Shown here in pieces: positions 1-12,866 of a stretch of 64,000 nt of DNA. Below the pieces are notes generated by a model that saw only the letters and a program-made list of their open reading frames with translations, made no database searches and was not told where the DNA came from. This DNA comes from Mansonella perstans (lineage: Eukaryota > Nematoda > Chromadorea > Rhabditida > Onchocercidae): assembly GCA_037074765.1 (NCBI GenBank), contig JBAMDO010000027.1:302720-366719 (forward strand). Reading direction: 5' to 3'. Positions within the stretch are counted from its first letter, which is position 1; each line of letters starts with the position of its first letter. A program made the translations under genes and the position numbers.

Positions 1-3000
1 CGATTATTATGGATGATTTTTCTAAGCATTCAGGATTCTGCCAGCGTGCGACGCATGCACCAACGATTCCAGAAAATGTCTCCAAATTTCTGAAGCAACG
101 CCTACGAATCGGAACACCCTGAAAAAACAAGAATTTTATGAAAGTTTAAATACTTTGGTTATTTACTGCAAATTAGCTCAGTATTAACATACCTTACTGC
201 ATACGTAATATTCATTTAAACATGGACCAATTCTCTTTGAAATACCATCTTCTACATCACTACAGTTCTGTTTTGCTAATGATTCCGATCCCGTAATTGC
301 ATCGCTAACAATTCCACAAACTTCAGATGGAACACAACGACCAACATCCTCATCAAACAAGTAGCCATTTATGCAGTACAGCTAAAACATGACGATATTT
401 CATGGTTAGTAAAAGAATAAAAAAAAAGATACCGATAGGTAAGAATAATGTGTATAAGATGGAAAGTAAAAAGAGATGCTAATATGATTCCAGAATTGCT
501 CAATCATAAATTTCCTATTTATTTACCATCGCAACTCAACATGCATGATAAAAAATCCTCGCTAAATTGAAATTCCCACTTACTTTACGAGGAGTTTCAT
601 CTTCCGGGCAAGAGATATAACTTCCTCGACAACGCCCAAATGCTATAGTTTTATCCGATGATGCATGGCAAAGTGATGATTGCATCGTTCGATTTAGAGA
701 TTCTGCAGAAAGAATACTTGAGCCCAAATCCTTTCCCAAATGAGATGTTTCTGAAACTTCGGAAATTTCAAAATAACAATAAAAAGAAATCTGAAATATT
801 ACTTAAAATTTTAAAAAAATAACAAAAAATCTCACCATATGCTCTTTTTTTAAACTGATTCACAGCTTTATCATCATCGCAAGCATCAACGTTTCGTTCA
901 TGATCACAACGATTAGTATTGCTATTATAGACCAAATCTTGATGACAAAGGAATAAATGATGTTCACCGTTGACACAGAGGACAAATTTCCTTGAACAAC
1001 CTTGTGACATTACACCACTAAAGCCCTTCTCACATTTCCATTCTTCGGACACTTAAAAAATGCACAATATATCAATCAATCAATCAATCAATAATTGTAT
1101 TATTCTATTTTATTCATGAAATAAGACAGAAAAAACAGATAATAATAGATTGAAGGCGCACTTACAAGTTTCATGATCAGAAGATGGCAAAACGGTGATC
1201 AAATCTGTTTCCAAGAATATTTTCTCGGATGTATTGGGAGGTGAAATACTTGTATGATCAATTTTTTCACAGGATGAAATATGCTTTCTTTCGTCACAGT
1301 ATCCTATCTCAAAATTGAAAACTAATGCATCATGACATACGAATCCGGTCACGTGATTAACTGAAAATCATGAAAATTATGGTAAAAAAAAAGGAAAAAA
1401 ATTCATTACTCGATCCATTTATGTACGGCGAAAAGACTAACCGGAACAAACGAAAAAAACTGGTGAGCATTCAGGAGCATATAATCCATCAGGTGCATTC
1501 ATACAATCAAAACTGGAAGCATGATTTGAGACATTAGTCAAATTTACCATTGTATGAGGTAAATCATCTAAAACAAAATTTTAGTGGAATAGTCGAAAAG
1601 TTCAAATTTAATTCTAGGTTGAACTAATTCTTTTACATTTTATAATTCAATTTCAAATTGTATTAACTAAAAAAATTACGGTGCTAAATATAGAATATGA
1701 ACGATTATGCTCAGTGAACAGAAATGTGTATGAATTCATTATCCATCATATTTCAAAACTAATAATTTCAAAAGAAAAAAAATTTCACCAAATCCCATCA
1801 ATGATGAAGAGAAATTGAATCCATTGGTAATTCCAAGTACCCTTTTTGTATGATCCTTTTGAAAATCAAAACATTCTGCCGTATCCTTTATCCTATTACA
1901 TGAACTTGTTATCTGTAAGTTCATTTCATTTCATTTCTATTTCATGAATTTAAAGTAAAAAATTACAAAAATAATTTAAATACAAAAAAATTAAATTTTT
2001 TAAATAAGACCAGAAAACCTGATCGAAAACAAGATGGTCATTACAGTTGAAGACATATGCAATACCACCAGCACATATAATAAAAGTTGATGAACATCCG
2101 AGAGATATTGTGCTGTTAAGAGAGCATGTAAAGTTTAGTAAAGTTTGTTGTACTTTATTGTCAACATTTACTATCTCAGCATTGACATCTTCAACATTTA
2201 AATCACCTGCAACACATTGTGAGATTAGCAACTCATGTTACAGCAATTCATGAAATCTTTTTAGTATTTACTGCACCATTGCAAGCTATATAATCTGCAA
2301 GTCAGTCATATGCACCATTCAGTAATTAAGTTTTAAACTAAAAACAAATAATGGTTTGCTCATTAAAATACAACAGTTTTTTTTAATTATAAATAACCTT
2401 TTGCATTTTGTAAAAGCTTTTCATAAGTTGTACTTTCATTGCAAGCTGCTATATGTTCTTTCTGGATGCACTGCTGTTTGTTCCCATCGTAATAAAGTCC
2501 ATTTGCGCAACTTCGTAATATTGCTTTGTTCAATAAGCAGGAAAGAAAATAATGGCTACAATCCGAAATGGAATATGTACCGTCCGGTAACAAAGCGCAT
2601 GGAGTTTCTGTAATATATAGTAAAAATACTTTTGCACAATATAAACTTAAAAATGCTCAATTTCTAACTTTTACTCTTAGCATGATTATCAGTGAGAAGT
2701 ATAAATGCCGTATACCGCCTTTGTGATTCAAATAATCAAAAAAAAAAGTTACCAATGAAAGTTGATGAACAAATTCGTAAACTCCAATTGTTGACCAGTC
2801 TTTTTTGCACTATTAAAATTAACAAATAGCCATAGAAGGAGTTTTAAATTTCTCTAATTCTCCTACAATCAAGACTAAGCCTCGAACCAATCTCACTTTC
2901 ATTTTTGTCCTTGTGATGATATAGTGCTTGAATTATACAGTCTGCTGCATGTATACATTTTTTTAACTTGCTATCGAACAATTCACCATCGTCACAGTCC

Positions 3001-6000
3001 ATTACAGAATTCGAATTTTCCTGCAGATTTTTATCAAAAAATTTTGTTTAGATGTTCGATACGTTTCAAACTGGATCAGAGAAACAAACATATTTCAGTT
3101 TCTCACCTCTACATTACAGGAGATATAATTTGGACGACAAACACCTAATGAAATATTGGCTGAAGATATTTTGAATGAACAGAGATCCGTTTTGCTGTCG
3201 AAATAAACATTCTAAAATATAAAATTATCTATTCAGAAACAAATTATAGGATATTGCAGGATGGTAACAAAAAAATTATGCCACCTCTGATTCCATATTC
3301 GGATCAGTCTCCGATTTCCACTCCAATCCTTTTCCAAATTCCATTTCCATTTTGGATATCCCATTCCCAAATGATACATCACGCTTCACACGATCACTTT
3401 CAGTTACTGCAGATGCATTGTCACCTTCACCGCTACCTGATACAAAATCATCAATCACAGATTTTACTTCTTAAACGGCACAGTATGAATTCTGATAATT
3501 TTTTTCAACCTTCTAGAACATCTATAGCTCCACTTCTGTTAATCGTTTCAGTAGGATCATCCGATGATGAATACACTCTTGCATCATATCTGAAGAACTT
3601 TTTTACGTTCGAGAACTTTGAATATTTAACCGTAACAAGAGTAACGATTTAATAATGCAAAAATCTACTCACATTGATCGAGTTGGCGAAGTCAAAAAAG
3701 AATATGCTCGAAGATTACCGGGCCACTGAAAGTGATCAATCGACCAATAATTCTGGATTCTCTGCAAATTTCACCCCATTTCTATCATAGATTTGGAAAA
3801 AAAAAAAGCAAAGCAATCTGTTCAATAAAACCATATGCATACTTACCGGAATGCTTCTTGGTTGTAGCGATATAACAGGTTGAGGCGGTATAACAAGTCT
3901 TTGAAAAGCGTCTTTAAATTTTGTTATTTGACCAGGTGAACTTCTAAAAACATGTGAAGTATGCTGTTCTTCAGGCATTTGCGGAATAAATACATTGCGT
4001 GATGGAATTCGCATTGTGCTAATTGATATTTTTGGATCTAAATAAAACAATGTGTTGAAAGCTTCCCAAATTTTGCGATTATTTAAAAATTCTTTTTTCC
4101 GAAAAATATAAAACTACAAATAAGTAACAAAAACAAGAAAAAAATGAAAACATGGAAGTGTCGTAAAAATTACATGGATTTAGCATAGTTCTAATCCACT
4201 GTGTATGAGGATACGGTATCCTCGAATTATATGGATTGATGTAGTTCCATGTTAGATACGAATTAAATTGTGGCGGATGCTTAAATGAATCTTGTACCTG
4301 CTGAAATATGACTATGATTTAGAATGAAGAGAAAGGAAGTGGAAAATAGGCATCTAAAGCTCACATATACTGGAGGAGCAAAAATAATTTCAGCTCTTTT
4401 CCCGGAATTCTCCAAGCATTCCGCAATTTCATATCGAATTCGGCAAATACGCAGTGCTGAATCAAAAAATTGATCCTGAAATATAATTAAAACATTTTTC
4501 CGAAACCATAGATTTGTATGTATAAGTATATGGGACTGACTCAGAAATATAATGACAACACTTACATTTAGGCAATATCTCATTTCGAAGATTTGCTGTG
4601 CACTGCATTCCAAGTACGTATTTCTACAACGTCCAAGTGGAATAACTTGACCAGGAGTACACGCAGGTTTACTTGTCCGACGACTACATTGTGGGTCACA
4701 AACACCACGAGCCCCATCAAAAGTATGGTCAGGCGGACATTTATAGAGAATAAACTTGCCATTTGAACATGCATAATAGTATTTATTGCAAGTGCCAATG
4801 CCGAAACGTTCATTTTCAACGCACTGAGACTGAAATACAACTTTTAGCTACTCATATTTTGATATAGAGTGAAAATTTTAGGGAATACCTTGCCAATATC
4901 AAGAGTGGTGTATAACATTGGACAACGATCTAAATGAATGCAACGACTGGAACGCTGGTCGAAAAGTCGTCCTATTTGGCATTTCATCAAAAATGGTACA
5001 TGTTGAACGCATTTAAAGAATATTGGAGCACACTGCCTACCATAATTTCCATCATCTTTATTTGCGCATGAAAAATCATCTGAACAGGAAGATTAATTTA
5101 GTTATTTGCAATTTTATCATAAATTAATAAAAGTCCGAATTATGATTTGAAATGTACCAATTAAAGGCGGTTGAAAGGCTGCTTCAATCAATTCAGCTTT
5201 TCCTAAATAAATTACATTAATAAGACCCCTTTCACATAAATTGGTATTCGTACACTTCCAAGATTCATCACATCTTCTTAGGGATGGAATGAAAAATTGT
5301 CCTTGTGGACATTCATAAATTGTTTTCCAACCAGCATTACAAAGGACAACTTTATCCAAACAATCCAACGAGTATAAGCCATCATTCAATTTATCACATC
5401 TGATTGAATCTATAAAATTTAGTTACATTTGCAACTGCATTTGCATGTAAAGTAGAAAAAAGTTCCCGAATTCAAATTTATTACGACAAACCTATTCGAC
5501 TACCAAATACTTCTGGTACACAGAAGCGATTTCCACTCGATTCTTCTCTAATCCGTGATTCTATTCTTTCTTGTGGCTCATACACTTGCGGTTTATAGGC
5601 TTGTGGTTTGTAGACTTGTGACTTATAGGCTAAAATATATTTCCAACAACAAGACAAAAGTATTGCCACTATGACAATTGTTTCCAATTCTTGATTTTGA
5701 AAATATTCATCTGTAATGGGAACAGTTCGCATCTCCCTATTTGGATAATTATTAAAGAACGCTTAGGATAAATGTCATCAAGCCATTAATCGATAGTGCA
5801 CATTTTAATCGGTATTAATTGATCAGAATGATTTTCCAAAAGTTTCCAAGAATTCTCATTTCCTTCAGTAATTGCTTTTAAGATTGTAGTTTAGAGGAGA
5901 AAAACCGAAAATCCTAAACGTACCTGATATTCGATCAGTCACTGCACTATCACTAACTTCATTAGCACATTGCATTATAGCATATTTACAATGGTTTTTA

Positions 6001-9000
6001 TCGTCAACGGAAACTGAATTTCAAAGAGGTATCAAAATACATTAAAAAAATTCCCTAGCGTAACCGTAAATATTTCATGTAATGCAATTAAATTTTTTCC
6101 ATATATTAAAGTTAAAAATTTCATTAGGAAAATCGCATAACGGTCTGCTGAAATTACCTGGCATTCCATTCCATGTATTGAAGCAATGTTCCCGAAGATA
6201 TTTACAAATTTGTCCAGCTGCATCAAAAAATTAACCTTACAGATTAAGCAAATACACAAAATATCTTAGCCTGGTCTCTGTGTAATCTTCTCAATCAATT
6301 CATTTCAATCTAAGATAAGATCTCGAATCAGTCACGGAATTTACACTTTACTTTCTTGCTAATGATTAATAGTACATATAGAGTGCATGATCATAATTTT
6401 CGTAGATTCGTAAGAATGTTATAGCAACGATCCAGACTAATAAGTATAGAACAGATAAATGTTATAGCAACGATTTAGATCAATGAGAATAGAATAGATA
6501 AAATTTACAGTCTTATGAATAAATTTCCGCTTTATAAACTTCGGTTTTTTAAAAATAACTCTTGCAGCTTGCTAACTTTTAACATAGGGTGAAAAACATT
6601 CATTGCTTACCTAAGTTATTAGAATTCGGTTGTGATAAAACAGGATCAGAAACTGACGGTATGTTCACAGTGCGCTCGTGCTTCATCCATTCTGTTAGAA
6701 AAATTTTTTTTAGTGAAACTTCATGAAAAATCTGTTAAAAAACTCTGAAATTAAAAAAAAAAAATACTGACCTTTATGGCTGCTTACTCTATACGATGTT
6801 AACATCTGGTACAACAACAATGCGCATTGGTCATAAGACACGCACCGACGTAAAATATTTGAAAATACCGTGGAATTTGGACATTTTTTGCGCATTTCGA
6901 TACCATCGGTGCATGATATATAATCCGGAACACAACCAGACGAATAGTCTCCACCTAAGTCATAACAGGGTGACGCTGCAATAAAAAACACATTTTTTTT
7001 CCTGGTGATCATACAAAGAGAACTAAAGATAAGCGCAAAAAAAAAAAAAAAAAAAACTTAAAACTTCTACTTTACTAATTCGATGGTCAACTAGAAAGAT
7101 ACAGTTTGTTTAATAAATCATTACCTGGTTCAATTAATTCTGCATCTTCATTAGCAGCATTGCCTACAGTATTGAATTTTTCGTGTAATAATATCTTCTC
7201 TGGATTACATGCTGCTTTTGGGATACAAGCAACAATAGTTCCATCAAACACCATGCTCTCTGGACATTGTTTCATTATTCCGTTCTAAAAAAATCTTAAT
7301 TATTCTTCAGCATAAAACAAATAATGGAAAATATGAACTTATTCTAAAATTTGAAAAAAAATTTCAAAATTTTTTCTAAAATGAAAAAAAAATTTCTCAC
7401 AAATTAACCTGTTTGCGACATTGCAAATAGTTGCTCACGCAAGAATCCAACTCATAAATGTCATCGTTTCGTCCTGCACAAAGAGATGTAATCGTAGAAG
7501 ATATAAATAATTCCGTCGCATGCTGTCCACCCAATGAAACGCCGTCTCCAGATGTTGTTGAATTATGTCGACATTCTGCCATGTTTTCTGGGTATTCACA
7601 TCTATTTGTTGTCGCGTCAAACACAAGTTTTTGGGGACAAAACATTGACACTTTCTTCTTATTCTAAAATTGTTGATTTTATGAAATTTAAATTGAATCA
7701 AAAAATCTTCAAATCTATACAACAAAGATCAACGCATGAAAAAACTTACAGCGCATGAGAAGAAATTCCTTGAACATGGCCCGGCTACATAATTCCCATC
7801 AGGGAGACCCTCACAAAATTTACCACCATCTTTCACGAACAAGCTACGTAATTTATTCAATGGTTCTGATGATAATGGAGCTGTCGAAGTTTCAGTTTGA
7901 GATAGTTTTGATGACAATGGAGTTGCCGAAGTTTCAGTTTGAGCACAAGATTGAACTGCAGCGGATTTTCCGCATCGATGAAATTTACTGTCATAAACCA
8001 TTCCATCAGGACATATAAACAGATACGTCTTGCCCTTTGCACAGATGTAAAAGTTTTTCGAACAATTATATGAAGATATTCCATCTGATCGACCAGCGCA
8101 GTAAACATCTATGATTAATAACGGCACTAATTAATAGCTATCCGTTAAGATAATACAGCTTGAACAAATTGTTCTAGCAAAATTCAGTTCACATTGAATT
8201 TAGTCAAAAATTATTGAATTTGTGCTAAAATTTCACCAAGCTTATTTTTAGTCAACTGATTGACTTTTCCGCATGCGGCAACGTCAGATCGCAAGGCACA
8301 TCGCAAATTGTCTAAATCAAAAACCATTGGTTCAGGACAATTGGCTAAGTCAATAACGCCATCTCGACATAAAATATAATCGTTCAAGCAAGGACCCAAT
8401 TGATAGACGCCACTTGAAAGATTAGTACAACTTTGCATCAGTGGCGCAGCAGGGTTGAATAATGTTAGATGTATCGCTTCACTTGGCATACCACTGCAAC
8501 AATACTTAGCTACAATAACAACTGTGCAAAATGTAAGCTGAAAGATGGCAATATATCAAGACTATCTTAAACCCCAAACTTGCATGCTTCGACATTATTC
8601 GGCATATCACAGATACCACTGCGTTGATTAAAAGCGAGATTCTGCGGACAATCCATTTTCAACATTTTGCCATTTGCGCAGCCATAGTAGTTTGTACTGC
8701 AACCATCAGCATAAAAGCCATCACTTAAGTTTTCACATTTCGAAGTACCATCTTAAAAAAAACAAACAAAATTATTTCTTAATGGTGATTACAACTAGCA
8801 ATAAGTAACGATATGAAATAGCCTGCAAATGTTCCTGCCAAATGGTGGAGAATTTGTTATCCCATGATACCTTTTACGGGTGGTATATGTATCGGTTTCT
8901 GGATTTTATCTGATGTCTTGTTGTATTGCAGACAGTCTGGCATATTTTCCCTGAAAAAAATAAAATTCAACAAATAAAGATGGAATAAATTTCAATATTG

Positions 9001-12000
9001 TACAAACTAGCAGGTAAAATGCTACCTGAAATCGCATACGTTTAAAGAGGGATTAAAGACCAAATCGAATGAGCATTTTCCAAAAAATGTTGCACCATGC
9101 CAACATTGATAATATCTGGGACCACATGATGATAGGCCATAAATGCCATTATCCCGACTTGAGCATCCGGAGATTAAATTCGAAACAGTTCCCTTCCTCA
9201 AAAAAAAAAGGAAGGAAATATTATGTCATTTTTGTAACTGAAATCTGAAAATCTAAACATTAGCTAACTTACTCATTAACATCATCGTCCATTATTGGCC
9301 GTCGTCCACTACAAGCAGCAACATTCGCTGGAAAATCGCAAGAACTAATATCAACATTGAAAACTAAGTTGCTTGGACATTCAAGCTCGGTTTCAATACC
9401 ACCTGAGCAAGAATAGAATTTCTCCGTACATCCTATAGCATATAGACCATCTTTTTGTCCCTGACAATGACAATCTGCAAACAAACGCCAAATCCATCAA
9501 ATAGCCGTCAGTCGTAGCTGAACTGATTTTTTTTTCTTTAGAATCCATATATTCAAATTTGATAATTTCCTGGTTTTTTAGAAAGTCAATAATTTGTGAT
9601 TACCCGTTTCTTTATGTGATGAAGGAGATTTATCTCGCCTTAGTTTGCTTTTTCTGTACTTGAAACATTTTTCAACTTTAGACTTGTCTTCACAACGTCC
9701 TGTCTGCTCATTATATATAAGGTCCCATTCACATGAAGCAATGCTTCCCTCTCCTGAATATGCATGAAGTTGGATGGAGCAAAACGTTTATAAATTATCC
9801 ACAATAGATTACAATAAAAACTCAGAAATAATGGAGAACACTAACCGTTAAAACAAATTAAAAAATTCCGCTCACAATTTCCAATTCCGTAAACTCCATC
9901 GGAAAGTGAAGAGCATTGAGAAGAATATCTGAAATAACAGAGAATAAATTTTTGAAAGTTTATTTTTTTAACTTCAGTTCAGCTGTCCTGATCGATTTTT
10001 ATCAACAAGAAAACTATGAGCTTACCCGGCAGTAGTGGTTCTTTCCAAATTTACAAAATTAGCACAATCAGGTAACTTTTCAGCATCTATGCACTGCTGA
10101 TGTTCAGGTGAGAATAATTGCCGAAAGCTGCAAATAACTACAAGACCTCGTCCATCGATGCAAAAAAGGTATTTCCCGTAGCACTTTGCGATAGCATACA
10201 TGCCATTTTCCGATCTTAGACAAACATTTTGCTTCTGGTAAGATTCATTCATTTGATGGACGTTTTCTGAATAACATTTCTTAAATTCCAGAATTTTCGT
10301 TCTTGGAAAAATTTTCATCAGAATCGCCACATTGAAATGTCACAGTATCTCATCGATAAAGCAAAATATAAACAAATTTCTTTCTTCTAAATTACCAAAT
10401 CAAATGTCTGTGCTAATTTCATTGATGCATTTTCGGGTTAACCTTTTTGAAACTGCGGGCATTTTTCAACCTTGAACTCATCATCACAGTGTCCTGTTTG
10501 CTCATTATACACAAGACCAGGGCTACATGAAACATTACTTCCCAGTCCTGAATATAAAACTACATAACAAAATCATTAATTAATGTGAGGAAATACTTCA
10601 CCAATTTCAGTGAAAAACTGAAAATACCACCATTACATATTAATTAGACTCAGCAATAAATTTAACAAAGAATTTGAGGACATGAGGACAAATAGGCAAC
10701 ATCAAAGCAATATACCATTGCGACAAATTAAAAAGCTTCTTTCACAATCCCCCAGCTTATATGTTCCATCGGAGAGCGATGAACACGAAATGGAAGATCT
10801 AAAATAAGACTTGTAGAAGAAACTTTGCAAATGTTTCGGTAATTAAATTTAAATTTTCAAATTGACAGCTCACCCAGCACTTGTGCCTGTTTCCGAATTC
10901 GTAAAATGTTGGCAAGAGGGCAACTTTCTAGCATCTGTGCACTGTTGAAGTTCAAGCGAATACAATCGACCGTTGTAGCAATTAACGATCAAGCTCCTTC
11001 CATTAACGCAAAGAAGAAATTTCCCATAACATTTGCCAATGGCATATTTCCCATCTTTCAACTCTTCACAAACACCTTCTTTCCAGTGAGATTCCAACAT
11101 ATTGTGGGTGACTTCTGAACAATCAATTTCAAATTTTCAATTTTTCTTTTAGATTTAATTTCAAGAGTTTAATTTTTCTTTTAGATTCAATTTCAAGTCT
11201 TCAATTTTTCTTTTAGATCCTTTGAAAGTGTGGAAATGATTTATATGACTTACGTTCTTTCCAATCCTGTATTGATTTACGAAAAATTTTTTTCGGCAAG
11301 TTAATGGACTTTGTTTCATCCTGATCAATCTTTGCACATGCTGGTATCAGTTCTTTACGTTCACACTGTAAAAATCAGGAATAAAGTAAAACGAATTACA
11401 ACTACCGTAGAAAGCAAAAACTTACTGCTAACTTATCGATATTAAAGTATAAATCATCTGGACATTTGGAAAAAGATGCCCTTCCACTGGTACAAAACCA
11501 GAAAATATTCGAGCAGCTATCAGCATAGATACCATCATCCATTTCGGTACAATCAAACTTCACTAAACATTTCAAGTAAACTTTTAACAATTAAAGCAAT
11601 TAATTAATGAATGCATTTAGAAAACACAATTTTTATTTGCTTATTTTTCTTTGGGAAAAGAAATTTTGGCCGGTTTAATAAACTTTAAGCTTACATCGAC
11701 AACAGATAATATTGTTCATTGGCTCACATCGATATTTGTCACCATTCCAAAATAGTCCTCGACCACAAAAAATTTTTTCCGCCTTCGCATTTTGATACGA
11801 CTGGTACCATCGTTCACATAGTCCAGCCTGAAATCGAAGTTATGATCATGAAAACTGCAGAATTTCAATTTCTAAAAAGAGAGAAAACATTTGGAAGAAT
11901 ATTTTCTTTTGACAATTCTTCCGTTTTGTTTAATTTTTACATGACGCTATGAAATTAATTTAATTTAATTAACCTTATATGCACCGCCTTGTTGGCTTAA

Positions 12001-12826
12001 ACACTTTAACGGATCAAATCGCGCCACTTTTCCTGCTAGATATTTCTTCCTATGTTTGTTCACTGCCAAAATATCCTTACTTCCTATATTCCAAATTTTA
12101 CCCATGTCATCCAATTTTAAATCTAATTTACCAATGTCGCCAGGCTCGTCATGCAGCACGTCATCAACTGACTTCAATTTCAAAGCTTGTTTGACCAATA
12201 GCCTAAATTAGTGTGAAAAAGAAGCAAAGATTAGACAATGGTGATGATGAAAATAAATTAGAGAATAAGGTCTAGTATTTTGATCAATTCGTTTCAAACT
12301 GCTTGAGTTTTTTTTCTCCCTCGGTGACCCTAATGGAATATGCTACTTCTGATCATCAAAGGGCACTTTAAATTACCGGAAGCATGTCCAAAAACCAACC
12401 GAGGAATAATTTTTACTTCGCCTTCTTTGATGTTTTTCTTAACAAACTGTTCTCGTTGTATTGCTATTCGTCGTTTCTTAACTTCACTGTATAATCCTGA
12501 ATACCCCTTTGATGTACTGTTTTATCTGATGAATTACATGTACAAAGATTCCTTCCTATCATTCCGGGATTTCCAGGAACAAAAAGTGGAGTAATGATGC
12601 TGAGTTATGGAATACCAATGTTATGAAATCCGAAACATAACTTATGCTATATTCCAAAAAACTTTCCTCATAAGTCTTTGAGTTTCAGATTCCTAGAACT
12701 ACTGACAACATGAAAGCAAATATTACTATTTAGGAATTCTGAATGCTGCATTCTTTCCATTTTTGTGCAAACCACGTAACAGCATATCAATGCAATAAGC
12801 GCTGGTAACAACGTCTGATGTTGCAT
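1..12826 (-). CDS. cbd-1: Multi-domain chitin-binding (peritrophin-A/CBM14) eggshell-type protein, CBD-1-like, 3' end off window
   Basis: This gene encodes a secreted protein with at least 24 six-cysteine CBM14 modules (pattern C-x13-C-x5/6-C-x9-C-x12-C-x8-C). CBM14 modules bind chitin; in C. elegans, CBD-1 (12 modules) organises the eggshell vitelline layer. The start ATG (12826-12824) opens a hydrophobic signal peptide (LLPALIALICCYVV). A lysine-rich linker follows, then a Cys-rich lead-in (11827-11695), then the modules. Predicted exons, high to low: 12826-12727, 12496-12400 (low end uncertain), 12202-11974, 11827-11695, 11562-11426, 11365-11254, 11114-10874, 10798-10716, 10547-10443, 10266-10026, 9928-9846, 9753-9604, 9474-9273, 9196-9026, 8950-8871, 8751-8580, 8493-8237, 8108-7750, 7663-7409, 7284-7125, 6975-6772, 6691-6611, 6217-6158, 6013-5924, 5629-5492, 5409-5158, 5079-4889, 4829-4566, 4475-4365, 4300-4174, 4037-3847, 3725-3673, 3589-3510, 3469-3285, 3211-3107, 3020-2897, 2607-2398, 2206-2019, 1912-1789, 1567-1442, 1360-1166, 1051-836, 750-584, 381-193, 118-<1. 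Phase is continuous across them, giving about 2,385 residues with no stop yet. Chitin-binding identity is firm. Orthology to cbd-1 rather than to a cpg-type paralogue is inferred from size and architecture. Confidence 0.88.
6416..6501. repeat. 43-bp tandem duplication in an intron of the chitin-binding gene
   Basis: Two adjacent 43-bp copies both begin ATGTTATAGCAACGAT and end AGATAA, with several mismatches between them. They lie in the intron between exons 6691-6611 and 6217-6158. I see no coding role. Confidence 0.7.
7864..7947 (-). repeat. 42-bp tandem repeat in a Ser/Thr linker between chitin-binding modules
   Basis: Two near-identical 42-bp units in exon 8108-7750 encode QTETSATPLSSKL and QTETSTAPLSSEP. 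The Ser/Thr/Pro-rich linker would be a plausible O-glycosylation segment; that role is inferred, not shown. Confidence 0.7.
9604..11114 (-). repeat. Tandem duplication of a three-exon, two-module block inside the chitin-binding gene
   Basis: Exons 11114-10874, 10798-10716 and 10547-10443 have lengths 241, 83 and 105. The next three, 10266-10026, 9928-9846 and 9753-9604, have lengths 241, 83 and 150. The encoded modules pair up. Both first modules carry a CYGK-F/L-CV/IDGR/NGR-type core and a QQC-DA-KLP ending. Both second modules carry C-SSLSDG, FLIC and YNEQTG. Matching exon lengths and phases show that an exon trio was duplicated in tandem. The last exon of the second copy is longer and adds a basic tail (KSKLRRDK). 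Confidence 0.85.
11139..11220. repeat. 32-bp-period tandem repeat (about 2.6 copies) in an intron
   Basis: The string AATTTTTCTTTTAGATT recurs at 11139, 11171 and 11203 (the last copy is truncated and ends GATCC), with TTTCAAG before the next copy. It sits in the intron between exons 11365-11254 and 11114-10874. The acceptor-like TTTTAG strings are on the plus strand, opposite to the gene, so they should not affect its splicing. Confidence 0.75.
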
Positions 12827-12858
12827 TTCACGTATCTCACCACGTCACCAGCCAACTC

Positions 12859-12866
12859 TCTAAAAC
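12859..12866 (-). promoter_or_regulatory. Possible trans-splice (outron) acceptor upstream of the chitin-binding gene
   Basis: Read on the minus strand, a TTGTTTTAG acceptor-like string ends about 33 bases before the predicted ATG at 12826. No in-frame upstream exon was found. The pattern fits spliced-leader addition, which is common in nematodes, but an ordinary 5' UTR intron would look the same. Confidence 0.3.

Noticed and set aside
2924..3652. Plus-strand ORFs of 74 and 132 codons
   Set aside because: They are antisense to phase-continuous exons of the minus-strand chitin-binding gene and show no family features.
7435..7725. 96-codon minus-strand ORF overlapping a chitin-binding exon
   Set aside because: Shadow frame. 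The frame with the conserved cysteines and GT/AG phases is the real one.
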